Notes: generated from the letters alone by a model not told the origin. 64,000 nucleotides of DNA from a bacterium (GCA_022828125.1 JAJEJD010000006.1:56344-120343), one strand, 5' to 3'; shown: positions 1-8,973, counted from the stretch's first letter. Translations and numbers: made by a program.

Positions 1-1308
1 CACAAGGAGCGCAGAGACCACGATGATCAAAACGCCTATCCGTCCCGCCACCTTCTGGGTTTCATGCGAGGCGCCGGGGTTCAGATACCTCTTGTAGAGG
101 TCGCGGGTGAGCATGCCGCCCGCCGTGGACATGTACGCCGCACCCGTAGACTGCATGGCGGCCAGGGCGCAGACGGCCAGTAGTCCGACCAGCCACGGCG
201 CCGCATCCGCAATGTAGTTGAAGTAGTACGGCACCAGCGAGTCGGGCTTTTTCGCAATGGACGCGGCCAGCACGTCCGATATCGCAAGCCCCGCTTTGGT
301 CACCGCCGGGTTCGCGCCGAGAAGGTGCGCGCCCATTCCCTGGGACGCGGTGAAGAAGAACAGGATGAACCCGATGCCCGCCGAGGACGCCCAGACCTGC
401 TGGGGCGCGAAGGGGCGCGGGTTGTTGTTCGAGAACGCCCACATGGAGAACGCCGGGGAGGACTGAATCCCCATGAGCGCGAACATGTAGGTCAGACACA
501 TGATGCCCGTCCACAGACCGCCCACGGGCGTCTGCTTGCCCAGGCCGGCAGTGAACTGGATGACGCCGGGGATGGCGAAGTAGGCGTTGTAGTCGCCGCC
601 GCCGTATCCCTTCGTCGTCCCCCACTTGCCCACAGGCGAGGCCGCCAGCTTGGCGAGGCCTTCGTTCAGCGCGCCCCATCCGCCGGCGATGCTCAGCGCG
701 ATGAAGCCCGTGATGACGATGCCCAGCGCGAGCAGAATGCACTGGAGCGTGTCCACGTAGGCGACGGCGCGCAGACCCCCGGCTGCCACGTAGATGAGCA
801 CGACCGCCGAGAGCAGCCACATGCCCACGTTGACGCTGAAAGCGCCGTCGGTCAGCACGTTGAACAAGAAGCCCGAAGCCCCGAGCTGAACGCCGAGGTA
901 GGGAATCGAGAACAACATGGCCACGATCACCGTGAGGATGCGGATGGCGTCGCCCTGGAAGTAGTCGGCGAACATTTCACCGGGCGTGACGTACCCGTAG
1001 CGCTTGCCCAGCATCCACTGGCGCTTCAGGAATATCACCCCGGTAAAGGGAATGGTGATGGTGTAGAAAGATGCGTAGGCGTACTGGAACCCGTCTCGAT
1101 AGATGAGTCCCGGGTGTCCCATGAACGTCCACCCCGAAAACGACGTCGCCGTCGCCGCCAGAACGAACACCCACATCGATAGCTGGCGACCCGCGATGAA
1201 GTAGTCGCCGGCCGTTCTCGCCATCCTCGCGCACTTGATGCCCCAGAAAATACAGTAGGCCCAATAGAGCACGACGAAGGCGAACAGCCAGAAGATCTTC
1301 GCATTCAT
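1..1308 (-). CDS. Sodium:solute symporter (SSS family), 3' end cut off by window edge
   Basis: Translating the minus strand from ATG 1308 gives an uninterrupted frame of 436 codons that runs off base 1. The protein starts MNAKIFWLFAFVVLYW and has repeated hydrophobic spans. It carries family-typical stretches: a GRQLSMW segment after the first helix, a Ser-Gly-Trp-Thr segment (SFSGWTFMG), and an AGGLRAVAYVDTLQ segment that matches the GGxxAVxxTDxxQ signature of SSS transporters. The start is fixed by AAGGAGG seven to eight bases upstream. These proteins import a solute with Na+ across the inner membrane; the substrate cannot be read from sequence. The C-terminal helices lie outside the window. 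Antisense frames in this stretch are high-GC shadows. Confidence 0.9.
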   Translation of the reverse strand, partial: MNAKIFWLFAFVVLYWAYCIFWGIKCARMARTAGDYFIAGRQLSMWVFVLAATATSFSGWTFMGHPGLIYRDGFQYAYASFYTITIPFTGVIFLKRQWMLGKRYGYVTPGEMFADYFQGDAIRILTVIVAMLFSIPYLGVQLGASGFLFNVLTDGAFSVNVGMWLLSAVVLIYVAAGGLRAVAYVDTLQCILLALGIVITGFIALSIAGGWGALNEGLAKLAASPVGKWGTTKGYGGGDYNAYFAIPGVIQFTAGLGKQTPVGGLWTGIMCLTYMFALMGIQSSPAFSMWAFSNNNPRPFAPQQVWASSAGIGFILFFFTASQGMGAHLLGANPAVTKAGLAISDVLAASIAKKPDSLVPYYFNYIADAAPWLVGLLAVCALAAMQSTGAAYMSTAGGMLTRDLYKRYLNPGASHETQKVAGRIGVLIIVVSALLV

Positions 1309-1827
1309 ACAAGCGCCTCCTTATTGTTAGGATACAACCCAATTATGCCGCACATCCTGAACGCGAGACTCAAGCCTCGCCTCACGCCGCAAACATTGAG
1401 CATCCTCCGATAAAGATTCCTCCCTTGTAACGATAATGCGGAACATCCACAGGGCGAAATTTTTATTGGCGCATATATAAACACGATCTCAAATATGTCT
1501 CGTATTGTAACCTTTCCGTATCAAAATGCAAAACATAAAAAAACGGGCCTTTTCGCCGGATCCTTCCATATGGCGTTATTTCCAGCAAAAACAATCCTCT
1601 CGCCGGGGGGTGGCTGATGGGGGATTTCCCGAGGAGCGGCTTCTGGTTCCCGGGTGGATTTGGTGAAAATCCTCACATGGGCGAGGAAGGCGAGGCTCGA
1701 AACCAACGCAGGGCGCACGCCGGGGCGATGGAGAATATAGAGATATCGTAGAGGCATACCACTATGAGAGGCAAGAGAGGATTGAGGGGATAGTAGTTTT
1801 AGGCTTGAAGAAGTAGCCTGCCCCAAC
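1309..1827. other. Intergenic region, no gene seen
   Basis: Between the symporter start and the tRNA-Arg terminator there are about 520 bases of lower G+C than the flanks. A 102-codon frame on the minus strand has no ribosome binding site, no recognisable motif and an odd composition, so I do not call it. The part next to 1309 must hold the symporter promoter, but I see no convincing -35/-10 pair. Confidence 0.5.
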
Positions 1828-1853
1828 AAAAAACCGGGGCCGCATGGCCCCGG
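1828..1853 (-). terminator. Rho-independent terminator of tRNA-Arg
   Basis: On the minus strand an 8-bp perfect stem CCGGGGCC/GGCCCCGG (1834-1841 with 1846-1853) closes a 4-base loop. It is followed directly by six T residues (complement of 1828-1833). It sits about 15 bases beyond the tRNA 3' end. Confidence 0.85.
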
Positions 1854-1867
1854 CCTCTCGTATTAGG

Positions 1868-1944
<77 letters not shown>

Positions 1945-2104
1945 GCTCTATTCCTTATAGCCCTTACAGTCCGCATCTTGCAAACAAAACGGGGAAACTA
2001 CCCCCGTCGGGAAGCGAGGTCAATAGGGCGGGGATGCGCCGGGCGCTTCACCGCTTCGAGGACGAGAATGCCCTGTCCTTAATGCAAATTTTTCCCGCGC
2101 GCGC

Positions 2105-2132
2105 TTGAAAACTCTCTTGTTTATCCTTTAGA
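2105..2132 (+). promoter_or_regulatory. Candidate sigma-70 promoter for the cytochrome oxidase operon
   Basis: TTGAAA at 2105-2110 and TTTAGA at 2127-2132 are separated by 16 bases, about 100 bases upstream of the first oxidase gene. The -35 matches 5 of 6 consensus bases; the -10 is weaker. Confidence 0.4.
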
Positions 2133-2236
2133 CTCCCCATGCGGCTATAAGGAAACCACATCTTTTTGCGCGGTCTCGGGGGGAGTAATCCCCGATCCGC
2201 CTTCTACGCGGCATGGCCCGGAGGATACGCGTCATC

Positions 2237-2905
2237 ATGATGAGTTGGCTCCCGGAGAACATCTCCATCGAAGGAGAGGAAATCGACTTTCTCTTCTATG
2301 TGTCCTACTACCTGACGGTGGTCGTCTTCATCGGCGTCGCCGTCGCCATGGCGTATTTCATCATCAAGTACCGCGCCAAGCCGGGCGTGAAGGCGAAATA
2401 CACGCACGGCAACAACACGCTGGAAATACTCTGGACGGTGATCCCCACCTTCATCCTGCTCGTCTTCGTCCTGATGACGCAGACCTCCTGGGCGAAGCTC
2501 AAGCTGGCGATCCCCCAGAACCCCCACGTGCGCGTGGAGGTGACCGGCAAGCAGTTCAACTGGATCGTCCGCTATCCCGGAGACGATAAGAAATTCGGCA
2601 CCAAGGACGATCTGGTGCTCGACAACCAGTTGAACGTGCCCGTGAACAAGCAGGTACTCATCTCGCTCAAGGGCGCGGACGTCATCCACAGCTTCTTCAT
2701 TCCCCAGACCCGCATGAAGCAGGACGTGGTGCCCGGCCGCACGATTCCGCTGTGGTTCACGCCGACCAAGGTGGGCAAATACGAGATCCCCTGCGCGGAG
2801 CTATGCGGCTTCGGGCACTCCGGCATGAACGGGGAAATGATTGTCCACTCCGAGGCGGACTACGCGAAGTGGCGCAAGAAGGCCTGGGCCGAGAAAGACA
2901 AATAA
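2237..2905 (+). CDS. coxB: Cytochrome c oxidase subunit II (CuA subunit)
   Basis: This subunit takes electrons from cytochrome c at the binuclear CuA centre of the aa3-type oxidase. From the ATG at 2237 the protein has 222 residues. Two transmembrane helices (about 19-43 and 63-84) are followed by a periplasmic cupredoxin domain. All CuA ligands are visible: His151 (in VIHSFF), then Cys186, Glu188, Cys190, His194 and Met197 in CAELCGFGHSGM. There is no fused cytochrome c domain. An in-frame ATG lies at 2213 without a Shine-Dalgarno. GGAGGA at 2220-2225 favours 2237, although its spacing is long. It is the first gene of the oxidase operon. Confidence 0.95.
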   Translation: MMSWLPENISIEGEEIDFLFYVSYYLTVVVFIGVAVAMAYFIIKYRAKPGVKAKYTHGNNTLEILWTVIPTFILLVFVLMTQTSWAKLKLAIPQNPHVRVEVTGKQFNWIVRYPGDDKKFGTKDDLVLDNQLNVPVNKQVLISLKGADVIHSFFIPQTRMKQDVVPGRTIPLWFTPTKVGKYEIPCAELCGFGHSGMNGEMIVHSEADYAKWRKKAWAEKDK

Positions 2906-2918
2906 CGGGAGTATTCAT

Positions 2919-2940
2919 GAGGGCGCGCGTGCCCTCTTTC
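2919..2940 (+). terminator. Intercistronic hairpin between coxB and coxA
   Basis: A 6-bp stem GAGGGC/GCCCTC with a 6-base loop, followed by TTTC, lies in the 90-base gap. It could attenuate transcription or stabilise the coxB message. The stem is short, so it is at most a weak terminator. Confidence 0.35.
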
Positions 2941-3006
2941 ATATCCTGAACGTGTCGGCGGGAGTTTTCCCCCGGTAAACCAAACTTACGAGGGATGCAG
3001 GAAACC

Positions 3007-4968
3007 ATGAGCGAAACCACGGCAGACGCACACGGCGCTCACGACCACCACGAGGGTGGGTTCTGGAGCACATACGTCTTCTCGCTGGATCACAAGATGA
3101 TCGCCAGGCAGTTCCTCTGGCTCGGCCTCATCATGATGGTCGTCGGCGGAATTCTCGCCCTGATCTTCCGCTGGCAGCTCGCCTGGCCGGAGACCCAGGT
3201 ATGGGGATTCGAGTGGATATCGGACGAGAGCGAGGGCATGCCCGAGGGCTACGTCACGCCGAACTTCTACAACATGGCGGTCACGATGCACGCGACCATC
3301 ATGGTGTTCCTCGTCGTGATGCCGATTCTGGTGGGCTGTTTCGGGAACTTCCTCATCCCGCTGATGATCGGGGCGCGCGACATGGCGTTCCCGCTGCTCA
3401 ACATGCTTTCCTTCTGGGTCGCCGTTCTGGGCGCCGTCATCATGACCGCCGGATTCTTCGTCGAGGGGGGACACGCCGCTTCCGGCTGGACAGGCTACGC
3501 GCCGTTATCCACCGTGCCGGAATACACCGGCGTCTTCATGGGGCAGACGTTATGGGCGTTAAGCCTGTTCGTGCTGAGCTTCTCCTCGCTCATGGGTTCG
3601 ATCAACTACATCACGACGCTCATCAACATGCGCACGGAGGGCATGACCTGGTTCCGGGTGCCGCTCGTCGTGTGGTCCCTGTTCGTCACCGCCATCCTGG
3701 GTCTGCTGGCCCTGCCTATCCTGGGATCCGCCGGTGCCATGATGATCTTCGACCGCGTGTTCGAGACAAACTTCTTCAATCCCGCGAAGGGGGGCGAACC
3801 CCTCCTGTGGCAGCATTTGTTCTGGTATTTCGGCCACCCGGAAGTCTACATCCTCATTCTGCCGGGCATGGGCATCGCTTCGGAGTTGCTGCCCGTTTTT
3901 TGCAGAAAACCGATTTTCGGCTACCGGGCCATGGTGTACGCCATGCTCGCCATCGCCTTCCTGTCGTGGATCGTCTGGGGCCACCACATGTTCCAGTCCG
4001 GCATGAACCCCGCGCTGGGTTCGGCCTTTATGATGACGACGCTCGTCATCGCGATACCATCGGCGATCAAGACCTTCAACTGGCTGGGCACCCTGTGGGG
4101 GGGCTCGATCCGCTTCACCGTGCCGATGCTCCACGCCCTGGCCTTCGTCATCCTGTTCGTCATCGGCGGGCTGAGCGGCATCTTCATGGCGTCGAACGTG
4201 GTGGACATCTACATCCACGACACCTACTTCATCGTGGCGCACTTCCACTACGTCATTTTCGGCGGCAGCGTCTTCGCGCTGTTCGGCGGCATTCAATATT
4301 GGTTCCCGAAAATGTTCGGAAGGGCCATGGACGAGGCGCTGGGCAAGGTGCACTTCTGGCTCACGTTCATCTTCTTCAACATGGTGTTCTTCCCGATGCA
4401 CATCCTGGGCGTGGGCGGCCACATGCGGCGCATCTACAACCCCATGCAGTATGAGTTCCTGCAGGGCATGCAGCCGATCAACGTGATGATCACCCTCTCC
4501 GCGCTTGCGCTGGGGCTCTCGCAGATTCCCTTCGTGTTCAACTTCTTCGCCACCGTCTTCCGCTGGAACGCGAAATGGTTCCGCGTGCTCACCCAGGCGG
4601 TCTCGGCTCTCGTGGTCGGCTTCATCGGCTACAAGAGCGTGGCGGTGATGTTCGAGGGCATGATGGAGCCCGAGCCTTCGACGGGCGCGCGCATCGCGGG
4701 CACAATTGTCGCCATCGCGCTCGCGGTGTGGATCTACCGCTATCTCGAGAAGAACATGGCTCCGCTGGGCGCCGACGCGCCCCAGAACCCCTGGGACGCC
4801 AACACGCTCGAGTGGGTGGCGCCTACGCCGGCGCCGCACGGGAACTTCGGCCCCACGCTGCCGGTGGTCCGGCGCGGACCCTATGAGTACAGCGTCCCCG
4901 GCGAGGAAGCGGACTGGGCGCCGCAGACCGAGACTATCGACCCCAAGTACGCCGAAGCCGGACACTAG
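3007..4968 (+). CDS. coxA: Cytochrome c oxidase subunit I
   Basis: This is the catalytic heme-copper subunit that reduces O2 to water and pumps protons. With the ATG at 3007 it has 653 residues and at least twelve hydrophobic helices. The ligands are present: His95 (HATIMVF) and His414 for heme a, His412 for heme a3 (VAHFHYV), and His277, His326 and His327 for CuB. The Tyr281 crosslink residue lies in GHPEVY. Glu279 in that motif marks an A1-type oxidase with the D-channel glutamate. The C-terminus carries a hydrophilic tail with NPWDANTLEW, common in bacterial subunit I. An in-frame ATG at 2995 is possible, but AGGA at 2999-3002 supports 3007. Confidence 0.97.
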   Translation: MSETTADAHGAHDHHEGGFWSTYVFSLDHKMIARQFLWLGLIMMVVGGILALIFRWQLAWPETQVWGFEWISDESEGMPEGYVTPNFYNMAVTMHATIMVFLVVMPILVGCFGNFLIPLMIGARDMAFPLLNMLSFWVAVLGAVIMTAGFFVEGGHAASGWTGYAPLSTVPEYTGVFMGQTLWALSLFVLSFSSLMGSINYITTLINMRTEGMTWFRVPLVVWSLFVTAILGLLALPILGSAGAMMIFDRVFETNFFNPAKGGEPLLWQHLFWYFGHPEVYILILPGMGIASELLPVFCRKPIFGYRAMVYAMLAIAFLSWIVWGHHMFQSGMNPALGSAFMMTTLVIAIPSAIKTFNWLGTLWGGSIRFTVPMLHALAFVILFVIGGLSGIFMASNVVDIYIHDTYFIVAHFHYVIFGGSVFALFGGIQYWFPKMFGRAMDEALGKVHFWLTFIFFNMVFFPMHILGVGGHMRRIYNPMQYEFLQGMQPINVMITLSALALGLSQIPFVFNFFATVFRWNAKWFRVLTQAVSALVVGFIGYKSVAVMFEGMMEPEPSTGARIAGTIVAIALAVWIYRYLEKNMAPLGADAPQNPWDANTLEWVAPTPAPHGNFGPTLPVVRRGPYEYSVPGEEADWAPQTETIDPKYAEAGH

Positions 4969-5004
4969 CGCCGCCGACGCAAACTACCCCGGGAGAGAAC
5001 GCGC

Positions 5005-5949
5005 ATGGCATCTGACCGCCATGCCGGCCTTCCCGCCTTAAAAGGGGGAGGCTGGCCCCATCGTTTCGCCCTGCTGACCTGCGTCTTCACGGTCGTGCTC
5101 ATCCTCGCCGGCGGTCTGGTGACGAGCACCGGTTCGGGTCTCGCCGTTCCCGACTGGCCCACTACGTTCGGCTACAACATGTTCCTCTTTCCCTGGTCGA
5201 AGATGGTGGGCGGCGTTTTCATCGAACACTCCCACCGCCTGCTTGGCTCGCTGGTGGGGATCCTCACCATCCTGACGGCCGCCACTATCTGGAAAACCGA
5301 TGAGCGCAAATGGATGCGCCGGCTGGGTGCGTTCGCGGTCGGTCTGGTGATTTTACAAGGCGTGCTCGGCGGCATGCGGGTGGTGCTCATCAAGCTCAAC
5401 CTGGCCATCGTCCACGCCTGCGTCGCGCAAATTTTCTTCGCCCTCATGGTGAGTTTGGCGCTGTTTACCTCGCGCGGCTGGCATGAGGAGGCAGACACCG
5501 TTGACGACAGACGGCTGGCCAGACTGAGCCTCATCACCGTGTTGCTGCTCTACACGCAGATCATCTTCGGCGCGGTGTTGCGCCACACGGGAAGCAGGCT
5601 CGACGCCCATCTGCTCTTCGCGGCGCTGAGCACCATCCACGTCATCCTGCTCTCTTACAAGATACTGAAGCTGCCGAACCCGGGCGCCCTCGCCAAAGAG
5701 GCGAACTTCCTGTGGGTCTTGCTGCTCGTCCAGATCGCGCTCGGCGTCGCCTCGTGGATCGGCAAATACGCCGCCATGGGCGAGGCCTTCTCTCCCGGAC
5801 TCATCATCGCGATTACCTCCGCCCACGTCGTGGTGGGCGCGATGCTCTTCGCGGCCTCACTCGTCGTGGCCCTTCGCCTCAATAAAGGCGGCCTCTTCGC
5901 CTTAAAGGCCGCCGAAACGCCCGTTGCGGCGGGAGGCGCGCACGCATGA
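5005..5949 (+). CDS. ctaA: Heme A synthase
   Basis: This COX15/CtaA family membrane protein of 314 residues oxidises the C8 methyl of heme O to a formyl group, giving the heme A needed by the neighbouring subunit I. It has about eight hydrophobic helices in two similar halves. Family marks are GGLVTSTGSGLAVPDWP near residue 36, the heme-ligand pair His75 and His77 in IEHSHR, the GGMRV segment, and a second conserved His region (LNLAIVHA). The start ATG lies 36 bases after coxA behind GGGAGAG. The 3' end overlaps ctaB by 4 bases, so the two are translationally coupled. Confidence 0.95.
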   Translation: MASDRHAGLPALKGGGWPHRFALLTCVFTVVLILAGGLVTSTGSGLAVPDWPTTFGYNMFLFPWSKMVGGVFIEHSHRLLGSLVGILTILTAATIWKTDERKWMRRLGAFAVGLVILQGVLGGMRVVLIKLNLAIVHACVAQIFFALMVSLALFTSRGWHEEADTVDDRRLARLSLITVLLLYTQIIFGAVLRHTGSRLDAHLLFAALSTIHVILLSYKILKLPNPGALAKEANFLWVLLLVQIALGVASWIGKYAAMGEAFSPGLIIAITSAHVVVGAMLFAASLVVALRLNKGGLFALKAAETPVAAGGAHA

Positions 5950-6836
5950 CGAATCTTCGCACAGATGCGATGAACATCGACGCCGCCAAAAGAAGGGCGG
6001 TGGACTACCTGGAACTCACGAAACCGCGCATTCTGCCGATGGTGCTTGTCGTCACCGCCGCAGGCTTCTACCTCGCCTCTGGCGCAGGGCTTGATATCAT
6101 GCTGCTCATCCACACGCTCATCGGCTCGGCCCTTGCGACGGGCGGCGCGCTCGCGCTGAACCAGGCGTCCGAAGAAGACCTGGACGCGCGTATGATCCGC
6201 ACGCAAAAACGCCCGCTGCCCGACGGCCGCCTCTTGAAGTTCGACGCGCTCCTGTTCGGCTCCGCCGTCATGCTCACAGGCGTGGCCTACCTGGCCGTTT
6301 TCGTGAACCCGTTTACGGCGCTCCTCATCGCGGCCACCGGCGGGCTTTATCTGTTCCTGTATACGCCGCTCAAGCGCACGACCTCGCTGAACAGCGTGGT
6401 GGGCGCGGTTCCGGGCGCCATGCCGCCGGTCATCGGCTGGGCGGCGGCGACGGGCGCGCTATCGGTCGAGGCGTTCGTGGTGTTCTGCATCATGTTCCTC
6501 TGGCAGATTCCCCACGCGCTGGCTATCGCCGTGATGTACCGCGAGGACTTCGCGAGAGCGGACATCAAGCTCCTGCCCGTCGAGGACCCCGGCGGCGCCA
6601 GCACGGGCAGGCAGGTCGTCTCCTATTGCATGGCGCTCATTCCCGCAGGCATGGCCCCGGCACTCATCGGCATGGCGGGTCCCCTTTATTTCACGGTCTC
6701 CATCATCCTGGGGTTCGCCTATCTCGGTTATGGCGCCCACATGGCCAGAGAAAAAGGCCCAGTATCCGCGAGGCGATTGTTCTACTATTCGCTGATTTAT
6801 CTGCCGGCTTTGCTGCTGGCGATGATTTTCGGTTGA
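5946..6836 (+). CDS. ctaB: Protoheme IX farnesyltransferase (heme O synthase)
   Basis: This UbiA-superfamily prenyltransferase of 296 residues adds farnesyl to heme B, the step before CtaA. The first Asp-rich region appears as NQASEEDLDARM followed by RTQKRPLPDGRL, the heme O synthase variant of NDxxDxxxD with its RTxxRPLP tail. The second loop carries YREDFARADIKLLP. About eight transmembrane segments are present. The ATG overlaps the ctaA stop (ATGA). The first loop has NQ where many family members have ND, a tolerated change in this family as far as I recall. Confidence 0.94.
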   Translation: MTNLRTDAMNIDAAKRRAVDYLELTKPRILPMVLVVTAAGFYLASGAGLDIMLLIHTLIGSALATGGALALNQASEEDLDARMIRTQKRPLPDGRLLKFDALLFGSAVMLTGVAYLAVFVNPFTALLIAATGGLYLFLYTPLKRTTSLNSVVGAVPGAMPPVIGWAAATGALSVEAFVVFCIMFLWQIPHALAIAVMYREDFARADIKLLPVEDPGGASTGRQVVSYCMALIPAGMAPALIGMAGPLYFTVSIILGFAYLGYGAHMAREKGPVSARRLFYYSLIYLPALLLAMIFG

Positions 6837-6844
6837 GGCTGCCG

Positions 6845-6955
6845 ATGGACAAAACGCAAATCAGGAACAGGATCAGGCTCACCGGGGTTTTGCTTTTTCT
6901 GTTCATCGTGTGCCTGGCCGCGTTCGCGTGGACCGTGGCCATCATCAAGAACTAG
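6845..6955 (+). CDS. Small single-helix membrane protein of the oxidase operon
   Basis: This is a 36-residue protein starting MDKTQIRNRIR, with one hydrophobic helix (about residues 12-33) and a Lys-Asn end. GAGG overlapping the ctaB stop lies six bases upstream of the ATG, and the next gene begins 15 bases downstream. The basic N-terminus suggests an N-in topology. Tiny membrane proteins at this position are often oxidase accessory or assembly factors. No family is recognised, so the oxidase role is inferred from position. Confidence 0.7.
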   Translation: MDKTQIRNRIRLTGVLLFLFIVCLAAFAWTVAIIKN

Positions 6956-6970
6956 ACGGGAGGGGTTTCG

Positions 6971-7672
6971 TTGAATCCTGTACTCGAAGCACCTCCGAAA
7001 GAAGAACTGGAGCGATGGGAAGGCGCGCCCCCTCCGCCTCCACCGGAACCGCCCGACGATAACGGGGGTAACGGAAATGGCGGAGGAGACGAATCCCAGG
7101 GTTCGTCTCCCGCCGGAAAACCCGTGCTCGGAAACACCCAGCTCGCCATGCTGGTCCTCATCGCGGCCGAAATCATGTTCTTCTCGGGCCTGATAGGAGC
7201 CTTCCTGGTCTTCCGCTTCAGCGGGAAGCCTTGGCCGCCGCCCTTTCAGCCGCGCCTGCCTGTGGAAGTGACCGCCGTCAACACGGCCCTCCTCCTGCTG
7301 AGCAGCTACACGATGGTCCGCGCGCAGCTTGCGCTCAAAAGAGGCGACGCGAAGGCCCTGCCGCGCCTGCTCACGGTCACGGGCGTTCTGGGCGTCGTCT
7401 TCCTCGCCATCCAGGGCTACGAGTGGGTGCGGCTGGTCAGCTTCGGGCTCTCCGCATCGGCGAACGTGTACGGCTCGCTCTTCTACTCCATCATCGGAAC
7501 GCACGGGTTTCACGTTCTGAGCGCGGTCGTCTGGCTGGTCATTGTTCTCGTCCGCGCGCATCTGGGAAAATACTCCGCCCGCAATCCCAACGGGGTGGTC
7601 GCATGCGCGATGTACTGGCATCTCGTGGTAGGGCTTTGGCCGATTCTGTTCTATCTGGTCTACCTGCTCTAA
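6971..7672 (+). CDS. coxC: Cytochrome c oxidase subunit III (first copy, Pro/Gly-rich N-terminus)
   Basis: This heme-copper oxidase subunit III family protein has 233 residues. The start is a TTG behind GGGAGGGG. The first 50 residues are a disordered Pro- and Gly-rich leader (PPPPPPEPP, then NGGNGNGGG). Five helices follow, with the subunit III marks EIMFFSGL, IQGYEWV, GTHGFHV and AMYWHLVVGLWP. Subunit III has no cofactor; it stabilises subunit I and proton uptake. A second, shorter subunit III gene follows at 7996, so this may be a divergent paralogue with a separate role. Confidence 0.9.
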   Translation: MNPVLEAPPKEELERWEGAPPPPPPEPPDDNGGNGNGGGDESQGSSPAGKPVLGNTQLAMLVLIAAEIMFFSGLIGAFLVFRFSGKPWPPPFQPRLPVEVTAVNTALLLLSSYTMVRAQLALKRGDAKALPRLLTVTGVLGVVFLAIQGYEWVRLVSFGLSASANVYGSLFYSIIGTHGFHVLSAVVWLVIVLVRAHLGKYSARNPNGVVACAMYWHLVVGLWPILFYLVYLL

Positions 7673-7743
7673 TGACGCAGGAAAGGCTTGAAACGTTGAC
7701 ACTTTCCAGATGCGGGTGGCATACTCGCCTCAAGGAGATTCAG

Positions 7744-7980
7744 GTGAAACCAGTCGTTACCATTCTCATCGCCACAGCTTTGGGAGTCGTCCTGTCTGCC
7801 CGGGACTACGCCTTCGCCTGTGCGGTGTGCGGGGTGGACAACGAGCCCGGTTTTCTCTGGAGCATGGGTTTTCTGATCAGCATGCCGTTCGTGATCGCCA
7901 CGGTCACGGGCGGTTATTTCGTATACAATTCCCGGCGCTCGAAAAGAGAGCCGGTGAACAAAGGCATTTTTACTGATTAA
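7744..7980 (+). CDS. Small secreted or anchored Cys-pair protein between the subunit III genes
   Basis: The protein has 78 residues from a GTG behind AAGGAG. An upstream in-frame ATG overlaps the coxC stop at 7672 but lacks a ribosome binding site. The N-terminus looks like a signal peptide ending near ARDYAFA, directly before a C-A-V-C pair. A second hydrophobic helix (about 40-60) and a basic tail follow. The Cys pair next to a membrane helix suits copper or redox handling during oxidase assembly, but that is inference. I recognise no family. Confidence 0.7.
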   Translation: MKPVVTILIATALGVVLSARDYAFACAVCGVDNEPGFLWSMGFLISMPFVIATVTGGYFVYNSRRSKREPVNKGIFTD

Positions 7981-7995
7981 GAAGGAGAAGGCGCA

Positions 7996-8619
7996 GTGAG
8001 TGAAGCCGCCGCCGTGGATCACGCCCACGGAGTGGAACCAGCGGAAACGCCGCTTACCCCCGAAAGCTGGGGCAAGCTGGGGATGTGGGTATTTCTGGCG
8101 GGTGACGCCATGTCGTTCGGAACCTTGCTGGCGGGCTACGCCATCATGCGGGGCAACAGCGCGAACTGGCCGAACCCCACCGAAGTGCTGGGCATCTCGC
8201 TCACCGCATTCATGACGTTCCTGCTCATATGCAGCAGCGTGACGATGGTGAAGGGCCTGGACGCCATCAAGAGAGGCGATCAGGACGGACTGGTCAAGTA
8301 CATGTGGCTCACCGTAGGCGGCGGCCTTATCTTCCTGGGATTGCAGGCCTATGAGTGGACCCACCTGATTAACCTGGGGCTGGGCCTCGCCGCCAACAAG
8401 TGGGGCGACAGCCTCTTCGGCACGACCTTCTACATCATCACGGGCTTCCACGGCATGCACGTGACCGGCGGCGTCATCTATCTGGCCGTCATCGCGATTC
8501 GCGGCAAAAAGGGCGTCTATTCGGCGACGAACTGGAACGAGGTGGAAATCGCGGGCCTCTACTGGCACTTCGTGGACCTCGTCTGGATCCTCGTGTTCAC
8601 GTTCATCTATCTGTTGTAA
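7996..8619 (+). CDS. coxC: Cytochrome c oxidase subunit III (second copy)
   Basis: This subunit III homologue has 207 residues and starts at GTG behind AAGGAGAAGG. It has five predicted helices with GDAMSFGTLL, LGLQAYEWTHL, ITGFHGMHV and LYWHFVDLVWI. The last motif, with HFVDxVW, is the canonical C-terminal subunit III signature and is closer to the family norm than the 6971 copy. The N-terminal tail is short and soluble. It belongs to the same operon as subunits I, II and IV. Confidence 0.93.
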   Translation: MSEAAAVDHAHGVEPAETPLTPESWGKLGMWVFLAGDAMSFGTLLAGYAIMRGNSANWPNPTEVLGISLTAFMTFLLICSSVTMVKGLDAIKRGDQDGLVKYMWLTVGGGLIFLGLQAYEWTHLINLGLGLAANKWGDSLFGTTFYIITGFHGMHVTGGVIYLAVIAIRGKKGVYSATNWNEVEIAGLYWHFVDLVWILVFTFIYLL

Positions 8620-8624
8620 CCATC

Positions 8625-8650
8625 CCGGGCGCGCCCATCGGCGCGCCCGG
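8625..8650 (+). terminator. Strong intercistronic hairpin before subunit IV
   Basis: A perfect 11-bp stem CCGGGCGCGCC/GGCGCGCCCGG with a CATC loop starts six bases after the subunit III stop. The downstream T-tract is poor (TTCGTTCG). It is therefore more likely an attenuator or a 3' message stabiliser than a full stop. Confidence 0.5.
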
Positions 8651-8676
8651 TTCGTTCGAGGGAGAGCACATACATC

Positions 8677-8973
8677 ATGGCAAGTGAAAGCCACGCGCAA
8701 CACGACGACCATCACGTGAACTACATGGCCATCTTCTGGTGGCTCCTGGCGCTCACGATTCTCGAGGTTCTGGCCGGCATACCCGAGGCGAGCCCCGCCT
8801 ATCCGCAGTTATTGAAGGGCGCGCTCCTCGTCATCATGGCCGTTGCCAAGGCGGCGCTCGTGGGGCTTTACTTCATGCACCTGAAGTTCGAGAAGCTGAC
8901 GCTGGGCTTCATCGCCATGATACCGCTCGTTCTGTGCGTGTTTGTCGTGCTGATGGTGCTGCCTGATTTCTAG
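8677..8973 (+). CDS. ctaF: Cytochrome c oxidase subunit IV, prokaryotic type
   Basis: The protein has 98 residues and three hydrophobic helices after a His-rich head (HAQHDDHH). The family mark is the middle helix with VAKAALVGLYFMHLKFE, typical of the CtaF/CoxD type. It is a small structural subunit of the aa3 oxidase in the inner membrane. The start ATG follows GGGAGAG. Confidence 0.9.
   Translation: MASESHAQHDDHHVNYMAIFWWLLALTILEVLAGIPEASPAYPQLLKGALLVIMAVAKAALVGLYFMHLKFEKLTLGFIAMIPLVLCVFVVLMVLPDF

Noticed and set aside
325..1182. Plus-strand frame of 285 codons over the symporter
   Set aside because: It is antisense to the clear SSS transporter, which is open at the window edge, and has shadow composition.
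1521..1829. Minus-strand frame of 102 codons near tRNA-Arg
   Set aside because: No ribosome site, no domain, and its 5' end overlaps the tRNA terminator region.
3559..4965. A 468-codon frame antisense to coxA
   Set aside because: Same shadow effect; His/Asp/Glu-rich nonsense composition opposite an unmistakable oxidase subunit.
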